Part shown: piece after piece, positions 33,801-46,693 of the stretch | Position numbering within the stretch: the first letter of the stretch is position 1 | Layout of the letters: each line of letters opens with the position of its first letter | The notes under the pieces: generated by a model | Seen by the model: only the letters and a program-made list of their open reading frames with translations | Database searches by the model: none | Told to the model about the DNA's origin: nothing | Position numbers and translations under genes: made by a program | Source of the DNA: Brachyhypopomus gauderio | Lineage: Eukaryota > Chordata > Actinopteri > Gymnotiformes > Hypopomidae | DNA length: 64,000 nt | Reading direction: 5' to 3' | Assembly: GCF_052324685.1 (NCBI RefSeq) | Contig: NC_135214.1 | Location: 27,477,739 to 27,541,738 of the forward strand

Positions 33801-36694
33801 TACACCAACCAATCTTTGCAAGCACTGATGTATTTTTAAAAATTATTTTAATGATCACGTTTCTAGTTTGAAGAGCTTTACATGAATGAACACACATCCA
33901 CATGTGGGAGCATATATAAATTGGTCTTTTTCCTAATTTACTGTGCTGCTTCTGAAATATATAGATGGTAGGAAAACATACATAGCTTTTAAATAGTTTT
34001 AGTCAAAACAGAGGACCTTTGTTCCCATTATTTTGTCTAGTCTTGTGAAGCTTGGCAATACAATGAGGAGCAATGTACACCACTACATAAATCCCCAGGG
34101 ATGAGTGTCCTTGCCAGGCTTGGGAATGAAACCTCACCATAGAAAGCAAACCCCTCTCATATCCTAAGAAAACAGCTGCTTGCCTGCGTCACTGACCACA
34201 GGAGATCTCTCATGCTCTGACAGCTTTAAGTCTGCACTGCACGCTAATGCTTCACCGCTGCACTACAACCAAGGCCAAGCTTACATAAACTCAAATAAGC
34301 CTTATGTTATGTTTGCAGAACTTCTTTGCTAATCGTTAGCCTTGATTTTCAGAAACACGTTTTCCCCTCTGCCAGTGTTTAGTCATAGCAAGATGCTGAT
34401 GTGCCTCATAGTAGCTTTCATAATGTAGATTTATTTGTACTGTAGATATGTGCACCACTTCAATCCCTTAATGTATTGTTTTTGGTTGACTCACTCAAAC
34501 TGGGTGTAGGGTTTTTCTAGCCGCTCTGTTGCTTAACAGACCATCCACCAAACACGATCATCCCCATTTCAACGTCCTGTCCGTCACCGATCCACTTGTG
34601 CTGGGGTGTCAAGTTCCTTGTGCTCAACCCGTCACCCTCTCCTTTTAAAGGATACTGTAGGGAGACTCGTGTGTAACAGGGTCAGGCTTTTAAAGATGGG
34701 ACAGAGAATGCAATGTGCCATTAGGATCACATCTAATAACCACTCCTAAGTCACAACTCGAGCGCGCCCTCCACGCCAACACAAAGCTGCTTTTAAGTGG
34801 TGCTGCGTGCATAGTCCTCGTAAAAGGTGGAACACAAAGAACTTGTGGGTGACGCCGGCCATTAAAAGGAATGAGCAGATGAGTGGATAAGTTCCAAAAG
34901 ACAAGAGGCCAGGAGCTCTCCGGGCAGAGAGCGCACAGATTGCTTCACGAGCTGCGATCCATCACCTGAGAAAGCACTCGTGTCAAGCCTGCATGTAGGA
35001 CACAGTTTCAGTGGGGCATTATTCAAGGTTATTTAAAGGCACCACATAAGTAGGTTGAGCGTCACATGTCGAATAATGAAAAAGAGAAAAATAGAAAGAA
35101 AACGAGCAGAGATGAAGAGACTAGAATTTGTCCATTGGTATGATTTACTTGATGCTTGCCACATAGCAACACTGCAAGTGTTGTAATTATACACACCGTG
35201 TTGGATTAAAAACAGGCGACACACGCTCTGGTTAAAGGGTAAATACGTCTTACTAGCCTAAACTGAATCCCCTTTGCCCTTGCATGGTAACATCATAGTA
35301 TTATTGTGAACTGACGTCTCAAGCACAGGCAATATTTCAGGGGGTGAAATCTGCCATGCTGAAAATAACACGGAAATAAACAACCATATTGTCATGCTCA
35401 AAGTTCATGGGTGAATAGCTCTGGTGTTGTAATGCACATAATGTGCCTGCCTCAACATGACTCAGAAGGGAACAGTGACTACGCAAACAGTTAACGATAC
35501 AAGGAAACAAGTTGATGCAATCTTGGAATTCACCCGGCTTGAAACAATACGACAACCCCTCAGCAAATCTACTATGAATGACTGTTGGTAATCTGGCATG
35601 AGAAAGAAGATAAAATGATTTAAGAGTAAGAAGTGCAAGAAACGTTTATTGTTAGATTTGCTCTGAGGACATTGAAACCAACTGAAAAAAAGGATTTTGA
35701 TATACCAATGCAATAAAGTGCAAGATCTGTTAGCTAGTACTGTACATTAGTTTCGTTGGCTTCTGAGATGTGCTCTTAAATATGAAAAGCCCTTGTTTTC
35801 AAACTGCACAACTGTAGCTGGAATACTAATCTGAGCAATGAAGTCGAAAGGTATTAGCTAGCTAAACTTACAAATGTCGACAGAAATAAGAGATTTGATT
35901 CAATAGAGCAGATCTGAGGATATGAGCATTGATGGCTGACTGTAATAACTTAAATACATGCTGTGCATTAAGAAAATGGAACCAGCCTTAGTCTACATTT
36001 GTAGGTTGCCTCAGAACCACTGGGTTCAAAAGGTCCCCTTACATTTAATCTGGAGGGGGGGTGGGTGGGGGTGGAGTCTAGACCTTTGAACACATGATTA
36101 CTCAAGAAACCTCAATTACTTCCCTGGCGCAGGTTTACTTACTAATTTGCATTTTAAGGAAGCTTGAAGATGATGACTAAAAACAGGCAGTTACAAAACA
36201 GTGACACAGTCCGGTAACACAGAACAGTCGCAATATCATAGGCTGTGCATAGGATAAATAAAGCACTTATGGTATTTGCAAACATCAACCACATCATAAA
36301 GCTTTGTTATGCTTGAAGGGAGTAAGGAGTGCATACCACTCAACAAAAATAACACAATGAGGGCATAACCATGAACCTGGAGGAATAGCAGTATGACCAA
36401 ATACCAGCAAGGAGGTGAGGATCAGACTGGACGTTCCCCACCACCTCCGTATAAATAGAGAAATACAAAGCAGAGGGATCAGGCAGAAATGGAAATATGT
36501 TAATAAACAGCGAGAAATAAGCATGGGGGGGGGGGTGTTCAAAATTATTAGGCATGCCCACAGAATAGAAACCATCCATTATCAACCTCGGTCTAGATAT
36601 ATTCTGTACAAACAGCATATGTGGAGAAAGGAGGTACTTAAAATGGGCTCCAGGCTCCAAGATGCTTTTCACCAACTCTACAGCCTCCCAGTCA
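30881..36694. other. ccdc112-fem1c intergenic region, 5.8 kb
   Basis: No known gene is recognised. The left edge holds the ccdc112 promoter, and the right edge holds the 3' UTR of fem1c, with a candidate minus-strand AATAAA at about 35645-35650 (roughly 1 kb after the stop). One 102-codon minus-strand open frame at 31930-32238 is noted separately. The stretch 34500-35000 is less AT-rich than its surroundings and could be regulatory, but nothing specific is seen. A G-run cluster is at 36052-36075. Confidence 0.5.
31930..32238 (-). other. Unassigned 102-codon open frame
   Basis: The minus strand is open for 102 codons with balanced, non-repetitive amino-acid use (for example REQLISRLAYVWETTP and CYGQVPKGPSLTIHVTWHEG). 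I do not recognise the family. It has no obvious splice partners and no strong promoter signal next to it. The codons are less AT-biased than the flanks, which is why it stands out. It could be an exon of a lineage-specific gene, a remnant of an unrecognised repeat, or chance. Confidence 0.25.
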
Positions 36695-38755
36695 TTATCT
36701 GTGTAGCAGCACAAAGGCCTCCAGCTTCTCTGGGATATTTCCCCTATATGTGAGATTGTATTTAATGATTGCCCGGGCAGCCAAACACTGTAGTGTGGTG
36801 TGATTTATAGGCTGAATAAGGTTCTTGGCCATTTCCTTCTCATCCAGCAAATCACACGCAGTCTGTTTGAAGGAGTTGGTGCTGTCGAAGTGAGTGCCGC
36901 ACGCGATCAGCAGGTTCATGATGTCGGGGTGGTTGTTGGTGGCCGCCACATGCAGAGCGCTGTTGTTATCCTCGTCGCGGCAGTTCACGTCCGCGCCGCA
37001 CTCCAAAAGAATGGACGTCACTTGGAACGAGGGAAACTTGCAAACGGGGTAGCGACCCACGCACGTGGTGTTCCTGTCCACGGCCAAGTGCAGAGGGCTG
37101 TACCCGTTCTTACCGCACGGCTGCAGCTTGAGGAACTTGTAGATGGTCTCCTTCTTGAAGTGGTCCTGCTCCACGGTGCACGGGACCTTCTCCAGCAGGC
37201 AGATGAGGTGGAGGATGATGGAGAGAGCCTTGCTGAGCTGGGCGGGGTCCGGCCCTGGGTGTGGCTGCTTCACCGCTCTCTCGATCTCCAGCACACTTTT
37301 GCTGAGGATGCCCATGAGGTCGCCAAAGGAGACGGAGGTCCCCAAAAGGCCTTTGGCTCGGTCTTGCAGCATGAAGGAGAAAAGCTCAGCAAAGGACAGC
37401 AGGCTGCTGGCCGTCATGGGACTAAGAGGCTCCAGATTATTTTGCTGCATGTCCAGTGCGTACTTCCACAGATTGATGCATCTCTCAAAATTTCCCGAAT
37501 CTGCATAAACGGCTCCTCGGTAGCGAATGTAGTATGACGTATCTGGGTGCGACGGGCCAAGTATACGTTCTCTGATGAGCAGCGCCTGCATTCTCATTTC
37601 GTCTGGGTCTGAAATCAAACTGTCCAGTTCTTCAACGCTACTAACCTCCTTGGCGTAATCATATGCCATAATAAGTTCCTTAGGTTCGTCTTTCAAAAGT
37701 ATATTGCTGCTCTCACAGTATCGCATCTCCATGGCTCTTTTCCAGTATTTTAGGGCTCCCAAAAGATCTCTCTTTTTGTCAACAAACGTAGCACCCAGCA
37801 ATTCCAAAGCATTAATGCGTTCCATTTTGATTGTCTGGGGGTGCTGTGTAAGGAAATCTACTATGTTTGTGTGCCCAGTGACGCTGGCTGAGAGCAGCGG
37901 AGTCATTCCATAACCGTCCTTCTCCATTGTGGCGCCATACTTAAGAAGCATTCTCATTATCTCCAAACTTCCAGACTCAGCACAATCATGCAACGCTGTG
38001 TTACCTACAGAACAAAGAGACAGGCTACTGGTAAAATGACACACCGCAGTACAGTCAGAATTCAGTGGTAGAGCATTACGTAACAGGTTAAACTGTTCAA
38101 TCAACTTCAACAGACAGAGCCATGACAGGAAAAACAACATTCTATAAAGTGCTTAAAATAATAATGTCTTAATGTCATTAGCAAAGCAGGTACGTAGTAT
38201 GGTTCTCTTACCTTTGACACTTTTTCTATTTACATCTGCACCTTTCTCCAGTAGATACTGAGCAATTTCCTTGTGGCCCTTATAACAAGATATCATGAGG
38301 CATGTGTGCCCATGCCGATTGGCCACTTCCAAGTCTGCTTTGTGCTCCACCAAATACTTAACAATGTCGAGATGGCCATCAAAGCAAGCAGCCCTTAAAG
38401 GCGTAGAGTTGGTAAGGGTTGTATTGTTTACAGATGCACCATGTCCCAGCAAAGACTGCACTATTTTCAAATGCCCGGCAGCTGACGCAGCCCATAACGG
38501 TGGGGCTCCTTCAATAGTTTCACCGTCAAAATTAACAGAACCTCCGATTTCAACCGGTGCACAGCAGCACTCCAGGAGGTATTCAACCAACTCAAGATGC
38601 CCATATCGTGCAGCCATCAATAGTGGCGTAGCTCCACTTGTTTTTTCCGACATCAGTTTTATAATATCGTGGTCAGTTTTATTCTCCAAAAGTTTTTGAA
38701 GCAACTTGAGCTTGCCGTCCCTGGCAGCGTTGAACACTGCAGTTTTTAAATCCAT
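36695..38755 (-). CDS. fem1c: Protein fem-1 homolog C, complete, 2 coding exons
   Basis: Coding exons are 38212-38755 and 36695-38004, joined GT-AG, giving exactly 617 residues, the same as human FEM1C as I recall it. It is the substrate receptor of a CUL2-RING ubiquitin ligase that recognises C-terminal degrons, notably those ending in arginine. N-terminal ankyrin repeats are clear (TSGATPLLMAARYGHLELVEYLL, EGAPPLWAASAAGHLKIVQSLL, NSTPLRAACFDGHLDIVKYLV, GHTCLMISCYKGHKEIAQYLL, NTALHDCAESGSLEIMRMLL). A TPR-like helical middle follows (LIRERILGPSHPDTSYYIRYRGAVYADSG). Two C-terminal ankyrin repeats come next (GYSPLHLAVD, NSALHVAATNNHPDIMNLL), with the ending LEAFVLLHR. The start MDLKTAVFNAARDGK matches the family. 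Just before the ATG an acceptor (catttag) at 38780 suggests a spliced, mostly non-coding first exon. Confidence 0.97.
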
Positions 38756-39307
38756 TGCATCTGCTCGCTTGTCTCCTTCCTAAATGAACACAAGAAAGAA
38801 CCCAGTGAGGCCACATACACTTGACTTCTGGTGTATCTGGAAGAGAGCCAACATGTCGGGAACATGTCGTGAATTCATCACACAATGTCTGTCGTGGGCA
38901 ATCACGACGCGTCTAAGCGACAGAGTACAAGTGAACCCTACTGTCGGGGCTCGGAGGCTGCCTTGCCAACACTGTTAAGTAGGTGGTAAACAAATGAAAA
39001 AAATCTAGACTAGACTGTATAGTAATATCCGAAACATTAACCAAATTAGTTAGCTAACTAACCTAACTATAGTTAATAAAGTCGGCTAACATTAACTAGC
39101 TAGGTCTAATAGCCAACGTAGCTAGGTGTGTATATAGGAGCCCAATAGCCACCCACAGCTAACCTATAACGTTCACACAGCTTTAACGGCACATTTCCTT
39201 CATGATATATGATTATATGAACATAACAGTGGAAATATTTTCCCCTCAAACCACACATAACGTTGATATATGTCCTAAGTGTTGACCGAGAGTGGCCCGA
39301 CTTCTAC

Positions 39308-39650
39308 CTTGTCGTCGCGGGGTCTTCGGCGTCGCTCGTAGATGGCTGAACCCACTCCGCTCCTCACTTGACCCGCATAATCACGGCGGCGTGAAGACGG
39401 CGAGAACCGGCGGTCGGGGAGCTTTTGCTCATAACGTCGCCGAATAACGCGGTCGGCTAGCTGTCGAGATATGGCGAGCCGAACCGAGGTGAAGGGAAGC
39501 CCTTGTGCTGGAATGCGACCGCGGTCTCCCACCCCCGCTCGTCTCGCTTCCTGTTGCTAATCTTGGTCGGCGAGCTCGAGCGGCCCGCGCTAGCTTAAGC
39601 TAACCCGACAGCCAAGGCTCTTGCGACGGTAACAGCCGTCCCGTTTCGCC
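39308..39650 (-). promoter_or_regulatory. fem1c: Probable fem1c non-coding exon 1 and CpG-rich promoter
   Basis: The DNA is strongly CpG-rich compared with both sides. A good donor (GACAAG|gtagaag) at 39308/39307 can join to the acceptor at 38780, placing a 5' UTR exon here. A CCAAT motif lies farther upstream near 39858. The frame read through this exon is open and in phase with the fem1c ATG but contains no ATG of its own. Confidence 0.55.
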
Positions 39651-39653
39651 ACC

Positions 39654-39767
39654 ATGGGGTCTTCTCGTGAGAAACTGACCGGAAATTTCGCGAGTTTTCA
39701 CAACGACTGTTCCGTTTGTTTATGTTATCTTAACGCGAAACTTGTAATTATCTTCCGCGACGAATAA
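39654..39767 (+). other. Short plus-strand open frame with optimal start context, divergent from fem1c
   Basis: GCCACCATGG at 39648-39657 is a perfect vertebrate translation-start context. It opens 37 codons (MGSSREKLTGNFASFH onward) pointing away from fem1c. It may be the first exon of a divergent transcript from the shared CpG-rich promoter, or chance. I do not recognise the peptide. Confidence 0.25.
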
Positions 39768-42228
39768 GGAAGTGTAGGGTGCCATCTGTGCTCGCCTGTC
39801 GGCAGCTTCTCGGTTAAAGAGGTATTTGTCCCGCCCCGTTTAATGACACGAGATCTGTCCAATCAGCTGAGCCCATTTTGATGCGACGTCTGCGTAAACG
39901 TAAACAATGATTTTTCAGTAGTCACGACGACTACTTTAAGAAATGAGAATGTACACGCATATTAAAATGGCACCAAAAACAATAACAACGAAAGTAATAA
40001 TGATGAAATATAACAGGGGAGTAGTAAATATCTTAAATTAGTTTATTAACCCTACTTATCCTTAGATTACGTAAAACGCATTCTTACGTCTCATGTACAT
40101 TAGCGCGTAGATTTTCTGCAACGAGCCAATGAACTATTGACTAGCGCTGCGCTTCCACTCCTAAATTTGATATTGCCCTCCAGTGGTCAAACATTTTAAT
40201 ATCTAGACCATTTCCGAAGCACAAGCATTTAAATCAGACCAGACAGTCAGAACGAGGTGGAGCTTAGATTTATTCATTCTCTACACCCAGAAATCACTGT
40301 TCACCAAGGGGCTGTTGATATGAAGATGCATACAAGGTACATTCGTTTACAGACTTAAATTCCAAACAAAGTCAGTGTACAATTTGATTATCATAAATAA
40401 AACAGTTGTGAATTACATTGTCAAGAAAAAGAAACTGTTAAGGACCCAAGATGAGCAACTGTGAATGTACATTACATAAACTACCATCAGCTTCTAATAT
40501 ATGTTCCCTACTTCCCCCACACTTAACATAACTGGGTTACTGCTAGAAAACTACACAGGCCTATACCTTTTGTGCTGTTAGTTTAAACAAGGCTCCTCAA
40601 CAATAACTTTATACCAGTTACTAAGTTATTTGATGTGTACTCCCCACCCCCACTAGACATTTTGAATTAATCAAACCAACTGGTGCTTTGGTTTTCTTTG
40701 CTAAGCAAACAAAGATGGGCCAAAGCAGAGTTAAAAAGAAAAAGGGTGACTACACCTGCCATACCCCCACCCACCACCCCTACACCCGAACACAGCTGTG
40801 GACTGGACAGACTCTACTCTACTGTGGCTCTGGGCAAACTTTTGTATATGATGTTTTGTTTTTTTTTGTAACTTTAAAATTTTGATTCCTTGCATGAAAA
40901 CCATCTTCCTTACCTCATCAAAACATTGCTTCATATAATGCACCGCTTTGGCAATTTAAATACATTTCTGGCTGTGGTTTGCAAAATGAGTGATATTTCA
41001 AAATGTTTGGTTGCGAGTTTGCAATTTATTTACTGACACTCAGGGGGAAACATCTTAAACTGCTTCTGATGTCACATTGGTTCTTGTTACACAGAGGCCC
41101 CGAATTTTTAACAAATGGTGTTCAGCACTTGTAACCTGAACTGGAATTACCCTGTGCTCCAGGTATCTCTGAGCCTCATCTGTGAGGGCTGTCACCCATG
41201 CATCATCAAGCATCAAGTTCTGTTCAATAAAAGACCAGAGCAGCACTCTAGCCTGCAGGAGGATGGTTAACCCTGGAACATGTTTGAAGACACTGGCTCA
41301 ATTTTGCGGTCAGTTGGCAAAGCAAGGTACCCTCCTATCAAATTAATAGTATGTGATTGTGTAATCATTGAGTTTTAGCTCAATAGCGAATCTTTAATCT
41401 TACGATTCAGGAAACATTTGACCCCAGTAAGTAATTTTAAAGAAATAGAATCTCTGACCATCTTCAGATTATAGTTTAATGTAATACATGTAAAATCAAA
41501 CTAAAATTTGCTTCCAGTCTGTTTCCTACATTTTGAAAGCCCTCAGTTTTAATTAAATACATTACAAAAATTCAGCAATAGGGGGAAAACACATTTCTTT
41601 GTGCCTCTCATTGAACAGTGGAACACAAGAGCACCAGCAATGTTCTTCCAAAAAATGTTTTTAAAAATTAACGTGTGTGTGTGTATATATATATATATAA
41701 GGAAACACATTGTCAAAGACATAGCAAAATGCATTTAAGTGAAATGTGAATTTGAGTACGGTTGTACTGTTTCCTGAACAAACTGGTTTTTATTTTATTA
41801 TTTCATATCTAATACTTGGAAACAACAATGAGCACAATGCGAATCACAGGAGCAGTTTTTAAATCTAGATGCATCGTTTTTGTGTTGAGTGTGTGAGATG
41901 TAGGTATCCAATTACATAGTCAAGACAACACATGTATACATGTTGTCTTAAAGTAAAAATTAAACACGCACCCACATAATAAATTAAGATGTTTACTTCA
42001 TAACAATGAAAATATCACTTGTAGGATATGAATCCCAAATCCATACATAAGTCTAAAAGATGTATGGCCAAACAATAACAATTTAAATAATCAGATTGCG
42101 CATGGAGTCTTAAAAATGAAGAATGAACCATGAAGCATCACTGCTTTTAGTCCCTTGTGCATGTGTGTATGTGTACGCACATGTGCGCATGTGTACGAGA
42201 GACAAAAATCGGAGAGGACCATGGGATG
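39768..42228. other. fem1c-tmed7 intergenic region
   Basis: AT-rich sequence with no recognised gene. The right half is likely the 3' UTR of tmed7, with candidate minus-strand AATAAA signals near 41790-41800 and 41027. A TG/TA dinucleotide tract is at 41670-41699, and alternating TG/CA sequence is at 42162-42197. Confidence 0.5.
41670..41699. repeat. TG/TA dinucleotide microsatellite
   Basis: A GTGTGTGTGTG run passes directly into TATATATATATA, about 530 bases beyond the tmed7 stop codon. Confidence 0.85.
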
Positions 42229-43289
42229 TTAGGATCCCACACGGGTTGTGGTGGTTTTCTTGTCTGAAAAGAAGCTCCTTAGCAGCACGACTTGACTGAT
42301 ACTGACCACCAACAGGATGAACGCCTCGCCAATGGACCAGAATGCTACTCTGGTGTTGAGATCCTCAGCTCTGCTGCGACCCTGGGCCTCCCTCAGACGG
42401 AAGTGTGTCTGGTAGTCGATGACAGACTTCAGAGCTTCGTGGATGGAGACGCATGCCGATTCCATCTGAGACAAAGAGGGCAAAAAAAAAAACCAATCAG
42501 CAATCTACAGACAAAAGAGTCGACCTTCAGTTTATTAATTAAACTGGTACGATTGGTGCATACACCATTTCAGCATATACGTTTGTGCACACCTGAGTTA
42601 GTGCGGTCACTCTGTTTTCATTGGGGAAGAGCGGAGGGTCTTCACCCACTTGAAAGTCAAAGTACACAGTTTTGTGGGTAAACGTGGAGAATTCGTTGCT
42701 GAAACAGAACTTGTAGGTCCCGTTTTTGGCAGCTGTGAACGTGAAGCTGTCGTACTGCTTCTTCATCTCTTTGTAGAGAACAGTACCGTCTGGATCCTCC
42801 AGACGACAGTCAACGTCATAATGGCCCCCGGTCACTACCTGCATAGGGCAAAAGTATTTACACATTTTTCTAAATATTATTTTAATATAATAAGACTGTA
42901 AGATGAACTTGGTCATTCTTGGGACTGGCCAGATGGCAGATTACATCTATAGAATTTGAACGTTTTACACAAATTTAGCAGACCTTTGGTACATTCCTTG
43001 CATTATTGTACTTATATATGAACTGTTCGTTGGCTTATATTCTTCAGGCTGATGTAAATTCTGTATTTGATCAGACAAAAAAAAAAAAAACACATATATA
43101 CACTTTACTTACCTGGAACTCAAGTGTGCATTTCGTCTCCATTGTAATGTCCTCATAGAAACACTGTTTGGCATTATCTGGCAGCTCGAACGTGAGTTCC
43201 GAGCCCCAAACCCACCCCCACAGCAGGTGCACACACAACACCTGCACCCACACCCTCATATCAGGCCCACGACGATAGCCCAACATCAT
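42229..43289 (-). CDS. tmed7: Transmembrane emp24 domain-containing protein 7, complete, 3 coding exons
   Basis: Coding exons: 43113-43289, 42593-42838 and 42229-42465; GT-AG, all phase 0; 219 residues (human 224). It is a p24-gamma cargo receptor cycling between the ER and Golgi in COPII and COPI vesicles. The N-terminus has a hydrophobic signal peptide ([16 protein letters not shown]). The GOLD domain follows, with its cysteine pair and an N-glycosylation sequon (KNGTYKFCF), then a coiled-coil stretch ([22 protein letters not shown]), one membrane span ([19 protein letters not shown]) and the short cytosolic tail [14 protein letters not shown] with its FF and KK sorting signals. The start may be either ATG of the MM pair or the ATG ten codons on (MRVWVQ). 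Two good donors in the 5' flank (near 43565 and 43677) suggest alternative 5' UTR exons. In mammals TICAM2 sits beside TMED7 and read-through occurs; no TIR domain is seen here. Confidence 0.96.
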
Positions 43290-43760
43290 GGCTAACTGCA
43301 AAGTGATGGATGACAAATGGATAGGCCTAAAAAACAGATAAATACAATAATAAAACACAGCATTGGCCACATGCTTACAAGCGAAGAAAACAAGCTCACG
43401 TTTTATCTCTCTGTATGGCGCGTTGGTGCTAAACCAGTAAGTAAGGCAGCGAGTTTGCAGTTAGCTTACTGTTAAATCTAGCAAACGAACCCACTGGCTA
43501 GGCTAATGCAGAGTTGACGTCGGTTATAAGAGACGCTTAGATGTGATATAGGTGTGTCAGTTACCTCTTGAATGGAAGTACGTGAGCTAATATCGCAGAA
43601 TTAAAGACTGTACGTCCGATAATGAAATGTAGCAATAGAAATTGTAAGAACTTCATCAATGAAGCGTCACTTACCTCAAATCTCCTACCCGGATGAAGGA
43701 AGTGCACTAGTGACGGTGACATAACACGTACGCACGTACATAGCAACGTCATCACGTAAT
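43290..43760 (-). promoter_or_regulatory. tmed7: tmed7 5' flank and probable promoter
   Basis: Strong GT donor sites (CAAGAG|gtaact near 43564 and TTTGAG|gtaagtg near 43676) lie within 400 bases upstream of the start codon, as expected of alternative 5' UTR exons. CpG density rises around 43680-43760. No TATA box is evident. Confidence 0.4.
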
Positions 43761-43879
43761 GGGTAGAGCCAGTAAGGGAACGATTCTAATTTTAACTCTT
43801 TCAGCGCGGTGCCTGGATATCGAGAAATCTGGTCTAGGCCACTATGTTCGTTATAACCTAAATCTGTCGGAGAAGTGCA

Positions 43880-43922
43880 ATGACTATATATAGTGACTAT
43901 ATATAATGACTATATATAGTTC
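43880..43922. repeat. Short tandem repeat, three copies of about 14 bp
   Basis: The unit TGACTATATATA plus one or two bases occurs three times in a row. It is AT-rich and able to form cruciform-like pairing. Confidence 0.85.
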
Positions 43923-46693
43923 CCTGTATCCTACATGTATTCAGCTGACCTTCAGAGCTTAAAAAGCCTAAATAAGTATTCGCAGTTGTTCAAATATTAA
44001 ACATACAATATTCTTTATTTTAGCCTTATAAAGATGTATTCTCGCGACACTGTGACGTCATTTTAAGGAACTGCAATTCTTCCAATTAGAGATTTTCTAT
44101 GTTGCGTTGTTGAATTTTAACCGGTGCTCCATTTCTTATTTCTGGCCACAAGGGTGTAGCATTTAGCAACTGTAAAATACTGTAAGCAGCAGAATATCAG
44201 AGTGGACTGTATTTCAAAATTGGTTTTAATTTTGAACACCATTTTTAGTTTCCCATACATTATTGTGCAGTAAATAAATCAAGTGGTGTTAAGAAAAAGA
44301 TCGGTATGATTTCTTTATGTCACAATAGAAGAGTAGTGTGGATCAGATTTTCTGACTCCCAGTTAAAACATTTTGTCATGCATCATATCTTCCACTGTAA
44401 AGTTTGATAAAGAAAACGTTGAATTATTGCATAGTGATAAATTCTGCAACATTTACATTAAAAAAGTAAAACAAAATCCACACTTGTCTTGGAACTACTT
44501 TGCATGGTTGACTTTTGACATTGCACTGTAGAATGAGACCATGCAAGTGTTTTAGGAAAGGTACCATTTTGGGTGATGTGACTTTTGTGATGTCTATGAC
44601 AATGTTTTGTGATGTTTGTGAAGGTCTGCTCAGCCTTCAGAGTACACGCAGAAAAACTGCAGCACAGGAGGTTAGTGATGGTGAGCTTCCATGAAAAAAA
44701 GTGACCATAGTATGGGTTTTACAGGAGTGTGGACTGCAGGATGAATCAAACTCTGCACATATGTGTATCCTGAAAATGTCCTGTCTGCAAAACAGTACAT
44801 TTGCAGTCTCTATTGAGCATTTGTGTTTTTTTGAGTTTGACACTGATTTTTGACTACTTTTTCAGTATCTTTCCTAATAATCATAAATAGCCCTTTTAAA
44901 ATCCTTTAGGCATCAGGGCCGTAGAATACAGCTTTGTATGATGCACCTTCCTCTCAAAATGAAAGACGTCCATGATTTGAATACAGCTGGTTAATCTTTG
45001 TCTTTAAAACCCCCATGTGATATGTTTATGGGTGTTTTGTAAGACCTTGATAATAACAGTAATAACTGATGGAGAAAGGAAGTTTGACTGGTTATTATCT
45101 GCACATTAATTACAGTAATAAATACCAAATTGCCATGGTCATCTATCGGCGTCATGTGATATGTATGTTTTCAGTATTCTTGGTAAAAGATTTGTCCTGT
45201 CAATTAATGTCGGTCACTTTACCATGTATGTCTTCTGAAGAGAGATATGTCACAGTGTACACAACATCTTATGCTGCTTTCTTCTTCAAATGAGCTAAAG
45301 AACACAGTGCACACTGTTATTATACAGTTGCTTTCCTTAACCTAGAAGAAAATAACTAGTTGAAATATATAGTAACATGACAGAAGTTTGTAGACCACAG
45401 CTGATTAAAATTTCTGTGTAATAAAAAAAAATTCCAGGCACAACTGTGTCAATACCAGTTGTACTGAAATTTGGAAATTAATTGCAAATTTTGATGCAAT
45501 GAGACTGAGGTGAGATTTAGTTTCTTCATTACAACTGCTCACAGAATTTCCCCTTTCATTATCCAGGGAGAAAAACCATGGAAAGGTGTGGTAGATAAAT
45601 ACAGCACTAAGGTTTTATGAGTGTTTTCTTTTGAAGTTATCTTTAAATCGATATTGAACAGTAGAAAGTGCATCATACAATTGGGCAATACTTCAAACCA
45701 AAAGAGGGAAAACATTATTTTTGTCTAAAAGAGCTAAATAAGTATTGTGCTACCCAAGAGTGAGAATTATCCTACCTACAAACATCACCTACTTATTCAC
45801 ACACATGATCTATTGTATGACAGCTCATACCTTTTGTAATCAAAACAGTCAGATTGCATATTACCTTGTCTTTAATCTAACCCTGGCATATGTCAAAATA
45901 AAGTCACAGAACAAACTCTGCTCTTCACCATGTCTTTCCAGGACACAGCTGAACATGTAGACTATGGTAGCTTGAAGCAAAAAGCAATGTGTTTGTTTAA
46001 CGTGCGATAATGGGGTTTGATACGTGATCAACTGCTCCCTCGGACTGGGCTCAAGGTTCTTGGGAATATTGACTTAGCTAGTAAAATATTTATACTGCCT
46101 CCCAATAAAAGCAAGCTAGTACAATCCATCCCGTCCTCACCAGACTGTTATGCAACTTCAGCTTTCGCTAGTTGTTGCGGTAACCCAGAGGAGTATCACA
46201 TAACACCTTATAAAGCTTAAGTGTTCTAATCATCGCTGGATCCATCAATCGTCTAGACAGGACATTGTTCGTCATAATCAGCATCAAAGGAATCAGTGTT
46301 ATTTTATACCTTCCTGAAGTTCAAACAATATTGCAGATGCAGAGATTTGTGTATTTTGTGAGGCCATGATTAGATTCACTGCATCTCTTCATGCAAAGGG
46401 CAAGTGTCTATTTGGATGTGCATTCTAACTTGAAAAATGGATATGCAAAAAATAAATAAATAAAATCGAATTTGCTCATTTTTCCCTTTAGAACAAATAC
46501 AGGAGATCTAGTCAGGACATGGCTGGTGTAGGTCTTTCTTCTTTTGATTTGTACAGGGTCTATTAGACTAATATACCTAATGAAAGCCTAATGAATGTTT
46601 ATCTCAAAAATCCATGTCTATCTCTATCTATGTCCATGACATAGGTAAGCTAAAATGACACATTGATTGATATTAAGACATACTGATGACATA

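Noticed and set aside
36800-37537. 245-codon plus-strand open frame
   Set aside because: It lies exactly opposite the large fem1c exon and is a shadow of its codon use.
39275-39532. 85-codon frame upstream of fem1c taken as a separate protein
   Set aside because: Its first codon is GTG, not ATG, and there is no ATG inside; better treated as fem1c 5' UTR with an open frame.
43290-46690. TICAM2, expected next to tmed7 from mammalian order
   Set aside because: No TIR-domain-like frame is present on either strand.
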